DNA of 64,000 bases from Bernardetia sp963719525 (GCA_963719525.1 CAVRCG010000001.1:1736001-1800000); one strand, 5' to 3'. Positions 26,622-36,900 are shown, counted from the stretch's first letter. Program-made: numbers and translations. The notes: generated by a model not told the origin, from the letters alone.

Positions 26622-28274
26622 ATGGAAAATTTTATTCTTTCTCTTATTTTTTGGTTTCCTCTTTTTGGAAGTATTCTTTGTTTGATTCCTTTTGGAGAAA
26701 ACAAAACTCATTTCTACAAAGCGATTGGAATAGGCGTTCTTTCTATCGAACTGTTTTTGGTACTGTTACTGCTTTATTTTGCCAAAACGAATTTAGATTT
26801 ACAACTTTTAGATACTCTAAATAATGAACAAAATCTACTTTTATCTGAAAAGTTAAGTTGGTGGCATGTCAGTTTGGGAGATTTTGGAATTTTGCAGGCT
26901 GATTACTTTTTGGGAATAGATAAGAATAATGTTTTGTTGATTGCTCTTGCTGCACTTATTTTGTGGGTAGGAGCTTTGGCTTCTGTTTTTTCTAAAAAAG
27001 TGTTAGTTCGTCCTCGTTTGTATTTTTTCTTATATTTATTGCTTTCTTGTGCAGTAATGGGAAGTTTTTTGTCGCTTGATTTCTTACTTTTCTTTATTTG
27101 TTTTGAGTTTATGCTGCTTCCTATGTATTTTTTGATAGGAATTTGGGGAGGAAAAAAGAAGGAATATGCAGCCATAAAATTTATTATTTACACTTTGGTT
27201 GGTTCGGTTTTGATTCTGATTGCAGGAATAATCATCGTAAATTCTGGAATAGACATTACCAAAACGGCTTCAGAATTAGGAATAACGAATAAAGAACTCA
27301 TCACAAAACTTAATAATTCTACGTTTCTTACTGAAAATGCTATTCAAATTGTGCATTCTTTTGATATGCTTGCCTTCAAAGATGCCAATTATTTTTCTGC
27401 TGATTCTGCTCTTTTTCCTTCTGCTACTTTTGGTGAAAATACGTTACGAATAACTGTTTTCTTTCTGCTTTTTATTGGTTTTGCGATTAAATTACCGATT
27501 GCACCTTTACATACGTGGCTACCGATTGCCCATGTAGAAGCCTCAACACCGATTTCGATGGTTTTGGCTGGCGTACTTTTGAAAGTTGGAGGATATGGAC
27601 TTTTGCGTTTGCCTTTTTCTGTTTTTACAGATGTGGCGATAGATTTTTCGGTTTGGATAGGAGCTTGGGGCGTTTTTTCGATGTTGTATGGAGCTTTTTT
27701 AGCATTAGGACAGACACATCTCAAACGTATGATTGCTTATTCTTCGGTTTCTCACATGGGTTTTGTGCTTTTGGGTTTGGCTGCTATCAATGCAGAGGGA
27801 ACAAATGGAGCAATGTATCAAATGCTTAGTCACGGACTTATTTCGCCTTTACTTTTCTTGTTGGTGGGAGTTCTTTACGAGCAAACTAATGATTTGACAA
27901 TTACTTCTTATAGTGGACTTTTCCATAAAATGCCTCGTTATACGGCTTTTGTAGGAATTGCTTTTTTTGCAGGTTTGGGACTTCCTACTTTTTCTAGTTT
28001 TGTAGCCGAACTGACTGTTTTTTTAGGAGCTTTTTCGTCGGATTATATTCCGATTTGGTTATCTATTCTATCTACTCTGACCCTAATTCTGACAGCTAGT
28101 TATTTTCTTTGGACGTACAAAAGAATGTTTTTAGGCGATTTTTCACTCCATCAAACTCTTAAAAACGTGGATTTTCAAGATATTTCTACCTCTCAAAGAA
28201 TTATTGCTATCATCTTGATTTTTTTTATTGTTCTTTTGGGGATTTTGCCGAATTTGGTTTTTTTGTGGGTTTAA
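26622..28274 (+). CDS. nuoM: NADH:quinone oxidoreductase subunit M-like proton pump
   Basis: 550 residues, about 14 hydrophobic helices. Hallmarks of NuoM are present: FICFEFMLLPMYFLIGIWGG holds the conserved Glu of TM5 (E in FEF), KLPIAPLHTWLPIAHVEAST is the family signature, and HLKRMIAYSSVSHMGF follows. The protein looks complete, ending with a hydrophobic tail (GILPNLVFLWV). No other nuo gene is visible in the neighbourhood, so this is an orphan copy. It may serve a dispersed complex I or a related antiporter. A diverged copy of its 3' end lies at 29150-29262. Confidence 0.85.
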   Translation: MENFILSLIFWFPLFGSILCLIPFGENKTHFYKAIGIGVLSIELFLVLLLLYFAKTNLDLQLLDTLNNEQNLLLSEKLSWWHVSLGDFGILQADYFLGIDKNNVLLIALAALILWVGALASVFSKKVLVRPRLYFFLYLLLSCAVMGSFLSLDFLLFFICFEFMLLPMYFLIGIWGGKKKEYAAIKFIIYTLVGSVLILIAGIIIVNSGIDITKTASELGITNKELITKLNNSTFLTENAIQIVHSFDMLAFKDANYFSADSALFPSATFGENTLRITVFFLLFIGFAIKLPIAPLHTWLPIAHVEASTPISMVLAGVLLKVGGYGLLRLPFSVFTDVAIDFSVWIGAWGVFSMLYGAFLALGQTHLKRMIAYSSVSHMGFVLLGLAAINAEGTNGAMYQMLSHGLISPLLFLLVGVLYEQTNDLTITSYSGLFHKMPRYTAFVGIAFFAGLGLPTFSSFVAELTVFLGAFSSDYIPIWLSILSTLTLILTASYFLWTYKRMFLGDFSLHQTLKNVDFQDISTSQRIIAIILIFFIVLLGILPNLVFLWV

Positions 28275-28283
28275 TTACACAAT

Positions 28284-28673
28284 TTATCTACTAGTAAACA
28301 ATAAATCTATGATAGTCCTAGCTCGTTCAATGGAACGATTAGATTTTTGGCTATTTATTGATACTGTTCCATCATAATCTGCTGTATTTCATTCTTTTCT
28401 CAAAAAATCTAATTCATCTGCTATAGTTTGTATATCTTCTTCTTCCAAATCTAATGTAATAATATACTGGTCAGAAGGCATTTTTAAAGCGTCAATTAAA
28501 TTTTTGTGAGATAATTCTGCTGCTTGACTTCTTGTATTATATCCAACTTTCAAACGAATAAGATTAAAAACAGCGTAATAAGCCCTACTAACGGCACTTC
28601 TTTTATAAGATTCGTCTGTATTTTTATTTAACTCTTCAGCTAATTTAAAGTATTCTTTCCAAGAAAAACTCAT
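28284..28673 (-). pseudogene. HEPN-domain protein, in-frame TGA
   Basis: The frame from ATG 28673 reaches TGA at 28389-28391 after 94 codons, short for HEPN proteins. It then continues open for 35 codons to TAA 28284, giving 129 residues, the usual HEPN length. N-terminal YKRSAVSRAYYAVFNLIR is the classic HEPN helix. The region across the stop reads LDFLRKE-stop-NTADYD, and HEPN proteins normally have R-N-x-ADY here, so CGA to TGA is likely. Such proteins act as RNases or toxins with a small partner. It lies 9 bp from the nuoM stop, convergent. Confidence 0.65.
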
Positions 28674-28682
28674 TATATTTAT

Positions 28683-29081
28683 TTAGTAGTTTTCAATTCC
28701 TATGGAAAGCAATTTTTTTACTCCCTTATAGTTCATTATTTCTTTAAATTCAGCATTTTTAAATAATTCTCGTTTTTTATTGAATGCTTCTTGATAACTC
28801 AAAGGGGTGCAAATTCCTAAAAAAAGAGTAATTTGATTTTCTTCATTCTCTTCTGTGTCAGTAGCTATTTCTAAAGAAAATTTTGCATTATCAAAAAACT
28901 GAATTAGTAATTTAGGCAATGACTGCAAAACGAAAACTAAATCATTATTTTTTCCTATAAATTCAATGATAGTAGATTTATCATCGAATTTATAAAAAAT
29001 ACCTAAAGAATTTTGATGTTTTTTTAGAGAAGAACGTTTTATCTGCAATTTTTTGTTCGTTCCTTGTACTTTATCAATCAT
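28683..29081 (-). CDS. Partner of the HEPN gene, unknown family
   Basis: 132 residues, ending 9 bp before the HEPN start on the same strand, so the two form an operon with this gene first. It does not show the MNT nucleotidyltransferase GSxAxG motif common in HEPN pairs. The sequence is mixed alpha/beta (IIEFIGKNNDLVFVLQ, LPKLLIQFFDNAKFSLEIAT, ITLFLGICTPLSYQEAF). It may be the antitoxin or a sensor subunit. No family recognised. Confidence 0.55.
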   Translation of the reverse strand: MIDKVQGTNKKLQIKRSSLKKHQNSLGIFYKFDDKSTIIEFIGKNNDLVFVLQSLPKLLIQFFDNAKFSLEIATDTEENEENQITLFLGICTPLSYQEAFNKKRELFKNAEFKEIMNYKGVKKLLSIGIENY

Positions 29082-29149
29082 AATTTTATTTATTAATAGG
29101 TTTACTTTAAAACGCTAAACAAAATAATTTAGTTACATAAATCAAACGA

Positions 29150-29262
29150 ATTTTTGTAGGCGATTTTTCGCTCCTATTTTTTACAAATCTATTGCTATCA
29201 TTCTGATTTTCTTTGCTGTTCTTTTGGGAATTTTGCTGAATTTGGTTTTTGGGTGGTTTTAG
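29150..29262 (+). pseudogene. Remnant duplicate of the nuoM 3' end
   Basis: GTAGGCGATTTTTCGCTCC matches nuoM near 28138. After a gap of about 50 bases relative to nuoM, the sequence codes SIAIILIFFAVLLGILLNL then VFGWF-stop, against nuoM's IIAIILIFFIVLLGILPNL then VFLWV. Reading ends with TAG at 29260. Base changes between the copies show they are diverged, not a recent tandem duplication. It lies upstream of the large operon and beyond the HEPN pair. Confidence 0.7.
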
Positions 29263-29296
29263 GAAAAATACTTTTTTTGAAGACAAACTATACTTT

Positions 29297-29330
29297 CCTT
29301 ATTCTTTTGAGTAGAATAAGGATTTTTTTT
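29297..29330 (+). terminator. Rho-independent terminator
   Basis: CCTTATTC / GAATAAGG stem at 29297-29321 followed by a run of T (29323-29330). It insulates the following operon from upstream transcription. Confidence 0.65.
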
Positions 29331-29539
29331 GTGTAAAATGAAAAAATAAAGTAGTGTTTGCTACTCAAAAGTAGAGCCTAAAAAAGGAGTGTTTTTTTAT
29401 TAATTGAAAATAAAATGAATTATTCAATTTAATATAAAAATAATTTAATTAAACCACGTTCATAATACGTATTCACACTAGCAAATGTCGCATTCAAAAT
29501 AAAAAACCAGTAAAAACCCTGATTTTAAGTAACTTATCA

Positions 29540-29569
29540 TTGTTTATTTAATTTTTTTTACTATACTTG
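29540..29569 (+). promoter_or_regulatory. Promoter candidate for the 29.6-46.2 kb operon
   Basis: TTG at 29540-29542, a 19-bp spacer, and TATACTTG at 29562-29569 (one mismatch to TAnnTTTG), 33 bp before the first start codon. No other promoter-like site or gap over 100 bp is visible inside the operon, so the eleven genes may form one transcript. Confidence 0.4.
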
Positions 29570-29602
29570 TTTTTCTTTGCAAATAAGTAACTAATTGTAA
29601 CC

Positions 29603-30538
29603 ATGATACTATTTTCTAAAATATATAAGCTGTTTGAAGCCAAAAAGTATTATTTTCTATACGTAAGTTTAGTAATTATGCTATCTTCTTGTGGAGGAAG
29701 TGCTTGTACTTCTGTTTCGGAACCTGTGATTTTAGTGCCGGGGTATGGAAGTAAATCTACTTTGTGGAAAGATGTAGGTTATATTGAAAAGTTACAAAAC
29801 GAAGGACATTCGTATGGTGGACATTATACGATAGATGCAGAAAATCAATTAGTAGATTTTGAGCCTTATTCTAACTCAACAGGCATTGAAGACTTTTATA
29901 CTCTCTCTTTTTCTGATTCTACGAAAGGAATTACAGAACTTTCTGAACAATTGGGTTACTGCATTCAAGAAATTATATATCGAACTGGTGTAGAGAAAGT
30001 AAATTTAGTAGGATATAGTATGGGTGGAATAATTTGCAGAAAATACATAGTTGATAATAAGGACTATCATTCTGTAAATAAATTAGTTACGATTGCTTCT
30101 CCTCATCAAGGGAGTTCTTTAGCGAATCTTAGTTATGGAGTAGAAAATATTTTGGGAACTAATCTTTATAAAGAACTTATAGCAGAACTACAAAAAGAAA
30201 TTCCATTAGCAATGAACGGTGCAGCTATTTCTGACTTAGTAAAAACAGATAATGGGCTTTTAAACATTCTTAATCAAAGTCAGCACCCTTCCGATATTAA
30301 TTATCACTTTATTGCTGCTCGTTCCTCATTATGCGATATAGCGAAAGAATTATTAGAACTTGAATACGAAGGAGATTTAGTTTCTAGTACGGATAGCCAG
30401 ACTTTGGAGGTATGTCGCAATAAAAATTTAATAAATGCAAGATTTACTATAATAAATGATGCCGATCATTTTTCTATATTAGAAAAAAATGATATTTTGC
30501 AAAACATTCTTCCACTATTTGTAAAAATAAATAAATAA
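29603..30538 (+). CDS. Lipase/alpha-beta hydrolase lipoprotein, first gene of the tubulin/actin operon
   Basis: 311 residues. A hydrophobic signal ends in lipobox LSSC (Cys ~32). The alpha/beta hydrolase fold is visible: PVILVPGYGSKSTLW (oxyanion region, ~44-58), VNLVGYSMGGIICRKY with nucleophile Ser ~138, VTIASPHQGSSLANL, and a C-terminal INDADHFSIL holding the likely catalytic His. This resembles bacterial lipase/PGAP1-like enzymes acting on lipid esters. As a lipoprotein it faces the periplasm or outer membrane. First of eleven co-directional genes, it ends 10 bp before the next start. A membrane-lipid substrate would fit a membrane-remodelling role, but that is inference. Confidence 0.75.
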   Translation: MILFSKIYKLFEAKKYYFLYVSLVIMLSSCGGSACTSVSEPVILVPGYGSKSTLWKDVGYIEKLQNEGHSYGGHYTIDAENQLVDFEPYSNSTGIEDFYTLSFSDSTKGITELSEQLGYCIQEIIYRTGVEKVNLVGYSMGGIICRKYIVDNKDYHSVNKLVTIASPHQGSSLANLSYGVENILGTNLYKELIAELQKEIPLAMNGAAISDLVKTDNGLLNILNQSQHPSDINYHFIAARSSLCDIAKELLELEYEGDLVSSTDSQTLEVCRNKNLINARFTIINDADHFSILEKNDILQNILPLFVKINK

Positions 30539-30548
30539 AACTCTCTTT

Positions 30549-31916
30549 ATGTCTAAAACGAACTACTTGTGGCTTACTGTTCTTTTACTTCTATTTTCTT
30601 GTTCAGATGATGATTGTAATACTAATGATTTAGATTATGATGGTGTAAATGATGTTATCGATAATTGTATCTCTAAGGAAATGGAAGAGAATGTAGAGTT
30701 AGTTGATGTTTGTACAGGGTGCATAAAAAAAACTGATATAAAAACTACTGTTACGGAAAAAATAAGAAAGTTGAAGATTTATTTAGAAATCTCTGGAAGT
30801 ATGAAAGGCTATATGCCAAAACAAAACGGAAAAAGTACAGAATTTCAGCAAAAAATGGCTAGTCTTTTTTCGTGGTTCGTAACAAGTGCAACAGCAGATA
30901 CCAAGCAATTTTACGGAATTAAAGATGACAAAACTACATTAGAATATGAATCAAAAGATGATGTAGCTTCGAAAATATCTCGTTCTGATTTTAGTTTTGG
31001 TGCTACTACAACATTACCAGACTTAATAGAAAATGTAATAAACGAAAATGGAAAAGAAGACGTAAGTATAATTGTTTCTGATTTTTTGTATTCTCCTCCC
31101 AGTATTCTTAACTTAGAAGGAACATTGAATGTAAAACTTAGAGAAATGTTTTTGAAAAATCCAGATATGGCACTTTCTGTTTATGCTTTTAAATCTGACT
31201 TTGAAGGAAAGTTTTATACAGTAAGCAATAAGACAGTATTAAATTGCTGTTCTGACAAACGTCCTTATTATGTTTGGGTATTGGGAAAACAGGCTTTAGT
31301 AGAACAGATAGACAAACTTATTAATGATAAAAATATAGGTTTTTTAGAAGAGTTGCACATAGGGAAGAAATATGAAACTATTTATGGAGAGATTATGCCT
31401 TTATCAGGAAGAGATTCAGAAGCATATTGGCAAAGAAGTGCTGACTGTAAAAATATAATTACAGGAGCAGAAGTGAGTGAAGAAGAACCATTAAAATATA
31501 CTATCGGAATTAATTTGAAAGACCTTCCTAAAATGTATAAGCGTAAGGAATACCTAATGAATAATTTTGAGGTTAATTCTGGTGAATCAGCTAGTCGTAT
31601 AAAAAGTATAAAAACGTATAGCGAGTTTGAAAAGAGCATAAATGAAGGAGAAGTAAGACTCTCACAACAATATACGCATTTTATAGAAATAGAAACTGTT
31701 TCTGTTAGTGTACCTTGTAGAGCTGATTTAAAATTAGAACTCAAAAGTAATCTTCCAAACTGGATAGATAAATGGAATACTGAATCTGATGAAACAGATG
31801 CAGATCGAAATGAAAAAACAGTTCTTTTAAAACGAGTTTTTTCAGGTATTAATGAAGCTTATGAAAATAAAATTTTATTTTCCTACTCCTATATTGTTAC
31901 TTCTAGTAATTTATAA
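30549..31916 (+). CDS. vWA-like lipoprotein with a TSP3-type calcium motif
   Basis: 455 residues. Signal plus lipobox LLFSC (Cys ~18). Residues ~25-40 read DLDYDGVNDVIDNC, a thrombospondin type 3 calcium-binding repeat. A von Willebrand-like domain begins near 76 with KIYLEISGSMKGYMP; the MIDAS motif is normally DxSxS, here ExSxS. Later comes SIIVSDFLYS (~173), the usual second-motif region. The rest has long beta-rich stretches with no known domain. It is probably an envelope-anchored scaffold or adhesion component for the cytoskeletal proteins encoded downstream. Ends 22 bp before the next gene. Confidence 0.65.
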   Translation: MSKTNYLWLTVLLLLFSCSDDDCNTNDLDYDGVNDVIDNCISKEMEENVELVDVCTGCIKKTDIKTTVTEKIRKLKIYLEISGSMKGYMPKQNGKSTEFQQKMASLFSWFVTSATADTKQFYGIKDDKTTLEYESKDDVASKISRSDFSFGATTTLPDLIENVINENGKEDVSIIVSDFLYSPPSILNLEGTLNVKLREMFLKNPDMALSVYAFKSDFEGKFYTVSNKTVLNCCSDKRPYYVWVLGKQALVEQIDKLINDKNIGFLEELHIGKKYETIYGEIMPLSGRDSEAYWQRSADCKNIITGAEVSEEEPLKYTIGINLKDLPKMYKRKEYLMNNFEVNSGESASRIKSIKTYSEFEKSINEGEVRLSQQYTHFIEIETVSVSVPCRADLKLELKSNLPNWIDKWNTESDETDADRNEKTVLLKRVFSGINEAYENKILFSYSYIVTSSNL

Positions 31917-31938
31917 CAACAACTAACTATAAAAATTT

Positions 31939-32346
31939 ATGAGAGATTTATTAAGAACTATCTACGAAAATATTTTGAGGAATATTACCAAAATTCCTGC
32001 AAGTACAACTAATGCATGGAGAGAAGACATTTTTCCTACTACTTTCTGGTTAGTTGTAATTATTTCTTTGCTTTCTGTACTTTTATTCTATTACTTTTTT
32101 AACAAATTGTACTCTTCTTATAATGGAAAAGGAAACTGGTTTGCTACCTTATTTCTCAACGCCTTTATTTGTGGAGGAGTAGCAATAACAATTGTTTTGG
32201 TAGCTATAAAACTTCCTGTAAAGCAAATTTTAGCCTTAATATTATGGTATGGTACAATCAATTTTGTTTACGGATTACTACTTTTCTTATTCGGAACTCT
32301 ACTTCTAAAATGGTTTTCTCCAAATGGTAGAAAAGTTCCTTTTTAA
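31939..32346 (+). CDS. Three-TM inner-membrane protein of the tubulin/actin operon
   Basis: 135 residues. TM helices at ~34-57 (TTFWLVVIISLLSVLLFYYF), ~72-97 (FLNAFICGGVAITIVLVAI) and ~100-127 (ILALILWYGTINFVYGLLLF). The short N-terminus (residues 1-30) is charged and cytosolic or periplasmic. No family recognised. Position between the vWA-like lipoprotein and the tubulin-like protein suggests a membrane docking role. Confidence 0.6.
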   Translation: MRDLLRTIYENILRNITKIPASTTNAWREDIFPTTFWLVVIISLLSVLLFYYFFNKLYSSYNGKGNWFATLFLNAFICGGVAITIVLVAIKLPVKQILALILWYGTINFVYGLLLFLFGTLLLKWFSPNGRKVPF

Positions 32347-32403
32347 AAGAAGCGAAGTATAATTTCATAAAAAATACAACTAACTTTCTTAAACGTAAAA
32401 AAA

Positions 32404-33888
32404 ATGAGTAGTAAAAATAATTTATTTATATTCGGAATTGGTGGAACAGGAACTAGAGTAATAAAATCTTTGATAATGCTTCTTTCACAAGGCGTAAAAA
32501 TAAATGCTGAAAAAGTAATTCCTATCCTAATCGATCCACACGAAACAAGTGAGGAGTATAGAAAGGTAAAGATAATGTTGGAACAATATGAAAAAATGTA
32601 TCAACATAGCAAAACTACTGGTTCTTCATTTTTCTCCACTCAAATAGTTCCTTTAGGAAAACTAAAAGCAGAAAAAGATGAAACACAAAACATAGATAAT
32701 TCTTTTGGTGTCAATTTTAGTAAATATTCAAAGAATACTTTTGAGGAATTTATCGGATATAATCAAGATATGGAACGTAAAGACCAAAACTTTGTGTCTA
32801 TGTTTTTTTCAGAAAAAGATAGAAAAAGTGAAATGGCAGTAGGTTTTCGTGGTAACCCAAGTATGGGAAGTATTATCTTGAATAAAATAGAAGATTCAGC
32901 AGAGTTTCAGTTTTTCAAACGTGTCTTCAATGATGGAGATAAGATATTTTTGGTCAGTTCTATTTTTGGAGGAACAGGAGCTGCTGGTTTTCCTCTTCTT
33001 CTCAAAAATTTGCAAGCAGCAGGAGATAATATTCAGAAAGCTGTAAAAGGCGCTGTTAGTGTAATGCCTTATTTCAAATTAGATGAAAATAGAGAAAGTT
33101 ATATTGATTCAAATTCTTTCATAACCAAAACAAAGGCTGCACTTTCTTTTTATGAAGGACAACTAAAAGGAATAGATGACCTTTATTATATTGCTGATAG
33201 TCAGCTTGCAATGAACAAAAATGATGAGAAAGTACAAGATAATCCTTCTCACTTAGTAGAAATGATGGCTGCTATGGGAGTTATTAATTTTACTTCTCTA
33301 AATAAAATATATGACCCTAATGTATCTTCTACACAAAGAAGTGGAAGTTTTCACGAATGTGCCATTAATGTGGATAATAAAGAACTTTCTTTATACGATT
33401 TGGATCAAAACACGCTTAGTTCTATCCATAAACCAATTATCAAAACGCTCTTTATGGCTTATATCTATAATGTATTAGGTAGAAGAGAAAAACAACAGCC
33501 GTGGTTTAAAGAAGCAATAGGCGAGGAATACGAACAAGGATTTATTAAATACAATGGAGAATTCGAACCTTTAGCTAAGTTTTTGGAAGATAATAGGAAA
33601 TGGACAGCAGAATTAGGCATAAAGGAAAGAAAGTTTTTGCCTTTTAATATAGAGCATACAGATATGAATGAATGGGTATCAAATCACGGTAAAGTAATGA
33701 AGAAAAACTGGAAAAATACGATTTTAGGACAAAATTTGGCAGATGATAGTATAAATACGATACTTAATTCTTATTCTAGAAAGACAAAAACACAGGAGAA
33801 GGGTTTCGAAAAAATGTTAGAGCTAATGGATTTAGCAACTGACGAAATATACAAGAAGTATTTTAAGGTTAAGTTTCAAACTGCTTAA
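32404..33888 (+). CDS. Tubulin/FtsZ-like GTPase (Tubulin_2-like)
   Basis: 494 residues without TM helices. Near the N-terminus FIFGIGGTGTRVIKSL (~9-24) is the Rossmann start with GxGGTGxR. The phosphate-binding tubulin signature appears as IFGGTGAAGFPLLLKN (~186-201), corresponding to GGGTG(S/T)G. A strand with VIPILIDPH (~38-46) matches the second strand of the tubulin fold. The family is the FtsZ-like group found beside VWA-domain proteins in bacteria; from memory, it has been proposed to work in membrane remodelling. It is not the cell-division FtsZ: there is no FtsA-binding tail and none of the division neighbours. It probably polymerises with GTP, partnered by the actin-like protein next to it. 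Confidence 0.75.
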   Translation: MSSKNNLFIFGIGGTGTRVIKSLIMLLSQGVKINAEKVIPILIDPHETSEEYRKVKIMLEQYEKMYQHSKTTGSSFFSTQIVPLGKLKAEKDETQNIDNSFGVNFSKYSKNTFEEFIGYNQDMERKDQNFVSMFFSEKDRKSEMAVGFRGNPSMGSIILNKIEDSAEFQFFKRVFNDGDKIFLVSSIFGGTGAAGFPLLLKNLQAAGDNIQKAVKGAVSVMPYFKLDENRESYIDSNSFITKTKAALSFYEGQLKGIDDLYYIADSQLAMNKNDEKVQDNPSHLVEMMAAMGVINFTSLNKIYDPNVSSTQRSGSFHECAINVDNKELSLYDLDQNTLSSIHKPIIKTLFMAYIYNVLGRREKQQPWFKEAIGEEYEQGFIKYNGEFEPLAKFLEDNRKWTAELGIKERKFLPFNIEHTDMNEWVSNHGKVMKKNWKNTILGQNLADDSINTILNSYSRKTKTQEKGFEKMLELMDLATDEIYKKYFKVKFQTA

Positions 33889-33933
33889 AACAATTATTTC
33901 TTTACTTATCCACAAAAATTTAACTCTACTATT

Positions 33934-36900
33934 ATGGCAAAGCAACTTACTTCAGGGCGTTACCTACTTACATTACGAAAAGAAAGAAATACGGAAAAAC
34001 AAGGTTGGCATGAAACTGTCGTCTATAATTCTTCTCGTATAGAGGAAATAGATGATCCCAATGGCTCAAAAGTAGCTATTCCACCAAGTTCAATTCCTAC
34101 GCCTTTTGCTCAAATGCACCTGTACGAAATTGCATTCAAAATGCTTAATCGTATAGGACACGAGGGAAATACTATTTATCATTATTTGGTTTCTGAATGT
34201 CTTGATGCGATAGACTTAATCTATAATCTTAGAGAACACTTGCAAGCCGATAAGGAAGGACATTTTGAGCTTATAGAATGGAATATTGAAGAGCGTACAA
34301 AGGCTCTTAAAAAATCAGAAAACGAAGGACACCAACTTTTGGGAAAAACAGTAGAACTCTTTACAGGAGAACTCTCTCCCTTCGAAACAGATGCACAAGG
34401 AGAAAGAAATACACCTAACTTTTATATCCTTACTTATGATTCTACGCCGATTATAGCTACTTCGCCACTTACCTTTGCTTTTGTTGCGCCAAAGGTGGAT
34501 AAAGAGCTAGTTAGTTCTATCAAAACTATAGATGGTAGAGCTATGTTTACAGGTCTGAAAGGACTCAATCAGCGTTCTTTAGAGTTTCAAACGTATGTAC
34601 ACCGTCTTTTCTACCTACACAAAGATAAGCTCAATCAAATGGGTCATGTACATGATTATCTGCGTATTCAGAGAGAGCAGTTTCATAAGGAAAAAGGTAA
34701 TACTATTAGAGATATTTACGATGAAACTTCTACTATGGGAGCTTTCGAAACAGATTATAAAGATGTAGTAATTGGTAAAAAAACACCACGCATAGAAAAG
34801 GTAGCATGGAAAAGTTGTGCGCCTATTATTTCAGATGGCGATTTGGATAGTAGTTATGTCATAAAACCCAGTCCGTCGAAACAAAAAACAGCTCGTTTGG
34901 AAATAAAAGACGGCAATGATACCAAAAAAGTGTTGCCTTTAGTCTTGCAAGAAGGTTTTGATAATCCAGACCTAAATTATTTTAGAGGAAAACCATGGAA
35001 TAGCAAAACAAAAGTAGAATATTCATTACCAAGTAGAGATTGGAATGATAGAATACTACCTCAAGTAAATGCAAATTATCCATACTTAGTGCCGACAGAT
35101 TTATTAGCAGAAGATTTGATACGTATGCCGTATCGTATCAATGAAGAATGTTTTGTAGTACCAGAAAACCATGTACATGAACCTGATGTAGATTTTCTTT
35201 TGCCTGTTACAGACCTATATTTTAAGTTCTTTGAGCCAGAAACGCTTATCGAAAACCTCACTATCATCAAAAATGATACAAAAGAAGGAGATATAAAGGT
35301 AGAACTAAAAGTGCCTATTCGTGGAACAGATAATAGACCTGCGTATCTTACTTTTACACGCTACTATGATTATGAAAAGCCGAGAAATGAGAAAAATGGA
35401 AAAATAATCAACTTAGTAGATGATAGAAAAGATACTACAATGGATGATATTCCTTCGCCTTTTTCTATTAGTATTTATCCTTTTGTACGTACTGGAGATG
35501 TTTCTTATGATAATATGTATAAGATTATGTTGCTTTCTACACAACTAGAAGGAGTTCCTCCTTATTCACTTAGAGCATATAAAGAAGAAAAAGCAATTGA
35601 AGAAAATGATAAAGCTATTCAGAAGATTAATAAGTTTGAGCGTAAGGTAGAAGACTCAAATCTTTCTATATTTTCAGTTTCAGGAACTTGTTTCGATGCT
35701 ATCGAAATAGAAACTCCATATAAAGGAAAGGCAGGACATAATGCAAAAGGTTGGATTTTACCACGATGGAAGAAACCACCACAACGAGGAACTAATCCAA
35801 AACCATTTACAGTAGCTGTAGATTTTGGAACGACAAACACTTTTGTAGCTTTTACTAACGATGATACCAAAACAGAGGGAACAATAAAGGCGTATCCTTT
35901 TTTCATAGGAGAGGAAGACATGCAAGCCGTTACACTTAACAAACCTACAGGGAACAAAAACCATGTTATGTTAGAAAGGTATAATTTCCAAGATTCAATA
36001 ACAGGACTTGCACCTACATTTTTTCAAGATAGAATGTTTATGCCTAACCTTATTGGAAATCCTCCTGCACAGAAAAATAACTATGGAAACTGGCGCAATA
36101 CCTTTCCTATTCGTACTGCTCTTGTTCACTCCGATGACGTGAAGTTTGATCCTATGTTGAATGCTTCCATTAGTTTCTTGTTTGAAAAAGATTATTTAGA
36201 TATAGATAGACATGGACAGAGAGTAACAACTAGTTTAAAATGGTCTGCTGATAATTCAAAGCTAGTAAAAGTGTATATTGAGCAACTGCTTTTTATGATT
36301 AGGAATAAAATCTTACTAAATGGAGGAGATTTGTCACAAACTCGTTTGGTATGGTTCAAACCACTTAGTTTACCAAAACGCTTAACAGATAATCTAAAAA
36401 ATTTATGGGATAAAAAATCTAAGGAACTAATTAGTAAATCTGTAGAAGTTAGATTAGTAAATGAGTCGGAAGCACCTTATTTTTATTATCGTGCAATCGG
36501 AAAAATAGAAAAAAGTTCTTCTGCTGTATTTATAGATATTGGAGGAGGTTCAACGAATATCGCATTGGTTTCTAATGGAGGGAAAAACAAAATTGCTACT
36601 TCTGCTTATTTTGGTGCAAACACACTCTACGAAGGAAAGGACACAAAAGACCCAAGCCGAGACACCGAAGGAGGAATTGTTTCGAAAACACAGAGATTGG
36701 TTTAAAAATCAAATTGAACTCACTAAAAAGGGAATTAGTCAAGATATTGGGTTAAGACTTGAAGAAACTTTTCATGAAATTATGGAAAGTGGTCGTTTCA
36801 ATTCTGCTGATAAGGCAAGTTTTATGTTTTCAGCATCTAAAGAAATTAACTTCGCTGAAAAGTTGAGTGAAGATAAAAATATGTTGTTGCTTTTCTTGTT

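Noticed and set aside
26622..28274. nuoM as part of a nuo operon
   Set aside because: Neighbours are a lipoprotein and a HEPN pair; no other nuo genes are present in the window.
13666..28673. TGA recoded as a sense codon in this organism
   Set aside because: TGA ends other genes in the window normally (19061, 23544, 45353, 59176), so point changes at CGA are more likely.
28683..29081. MNT nucleotidyltransferase partner of the HEPN gene
   Set aside because: No GSxAxG and D-x-D/E motifs of MNT proteins could be seen.
32404..33888. Cell-division FtsZ
   Set aside because: The tubulin signature is altered, the C-terminal tail is missing, and neighbouring genes are not division genes.
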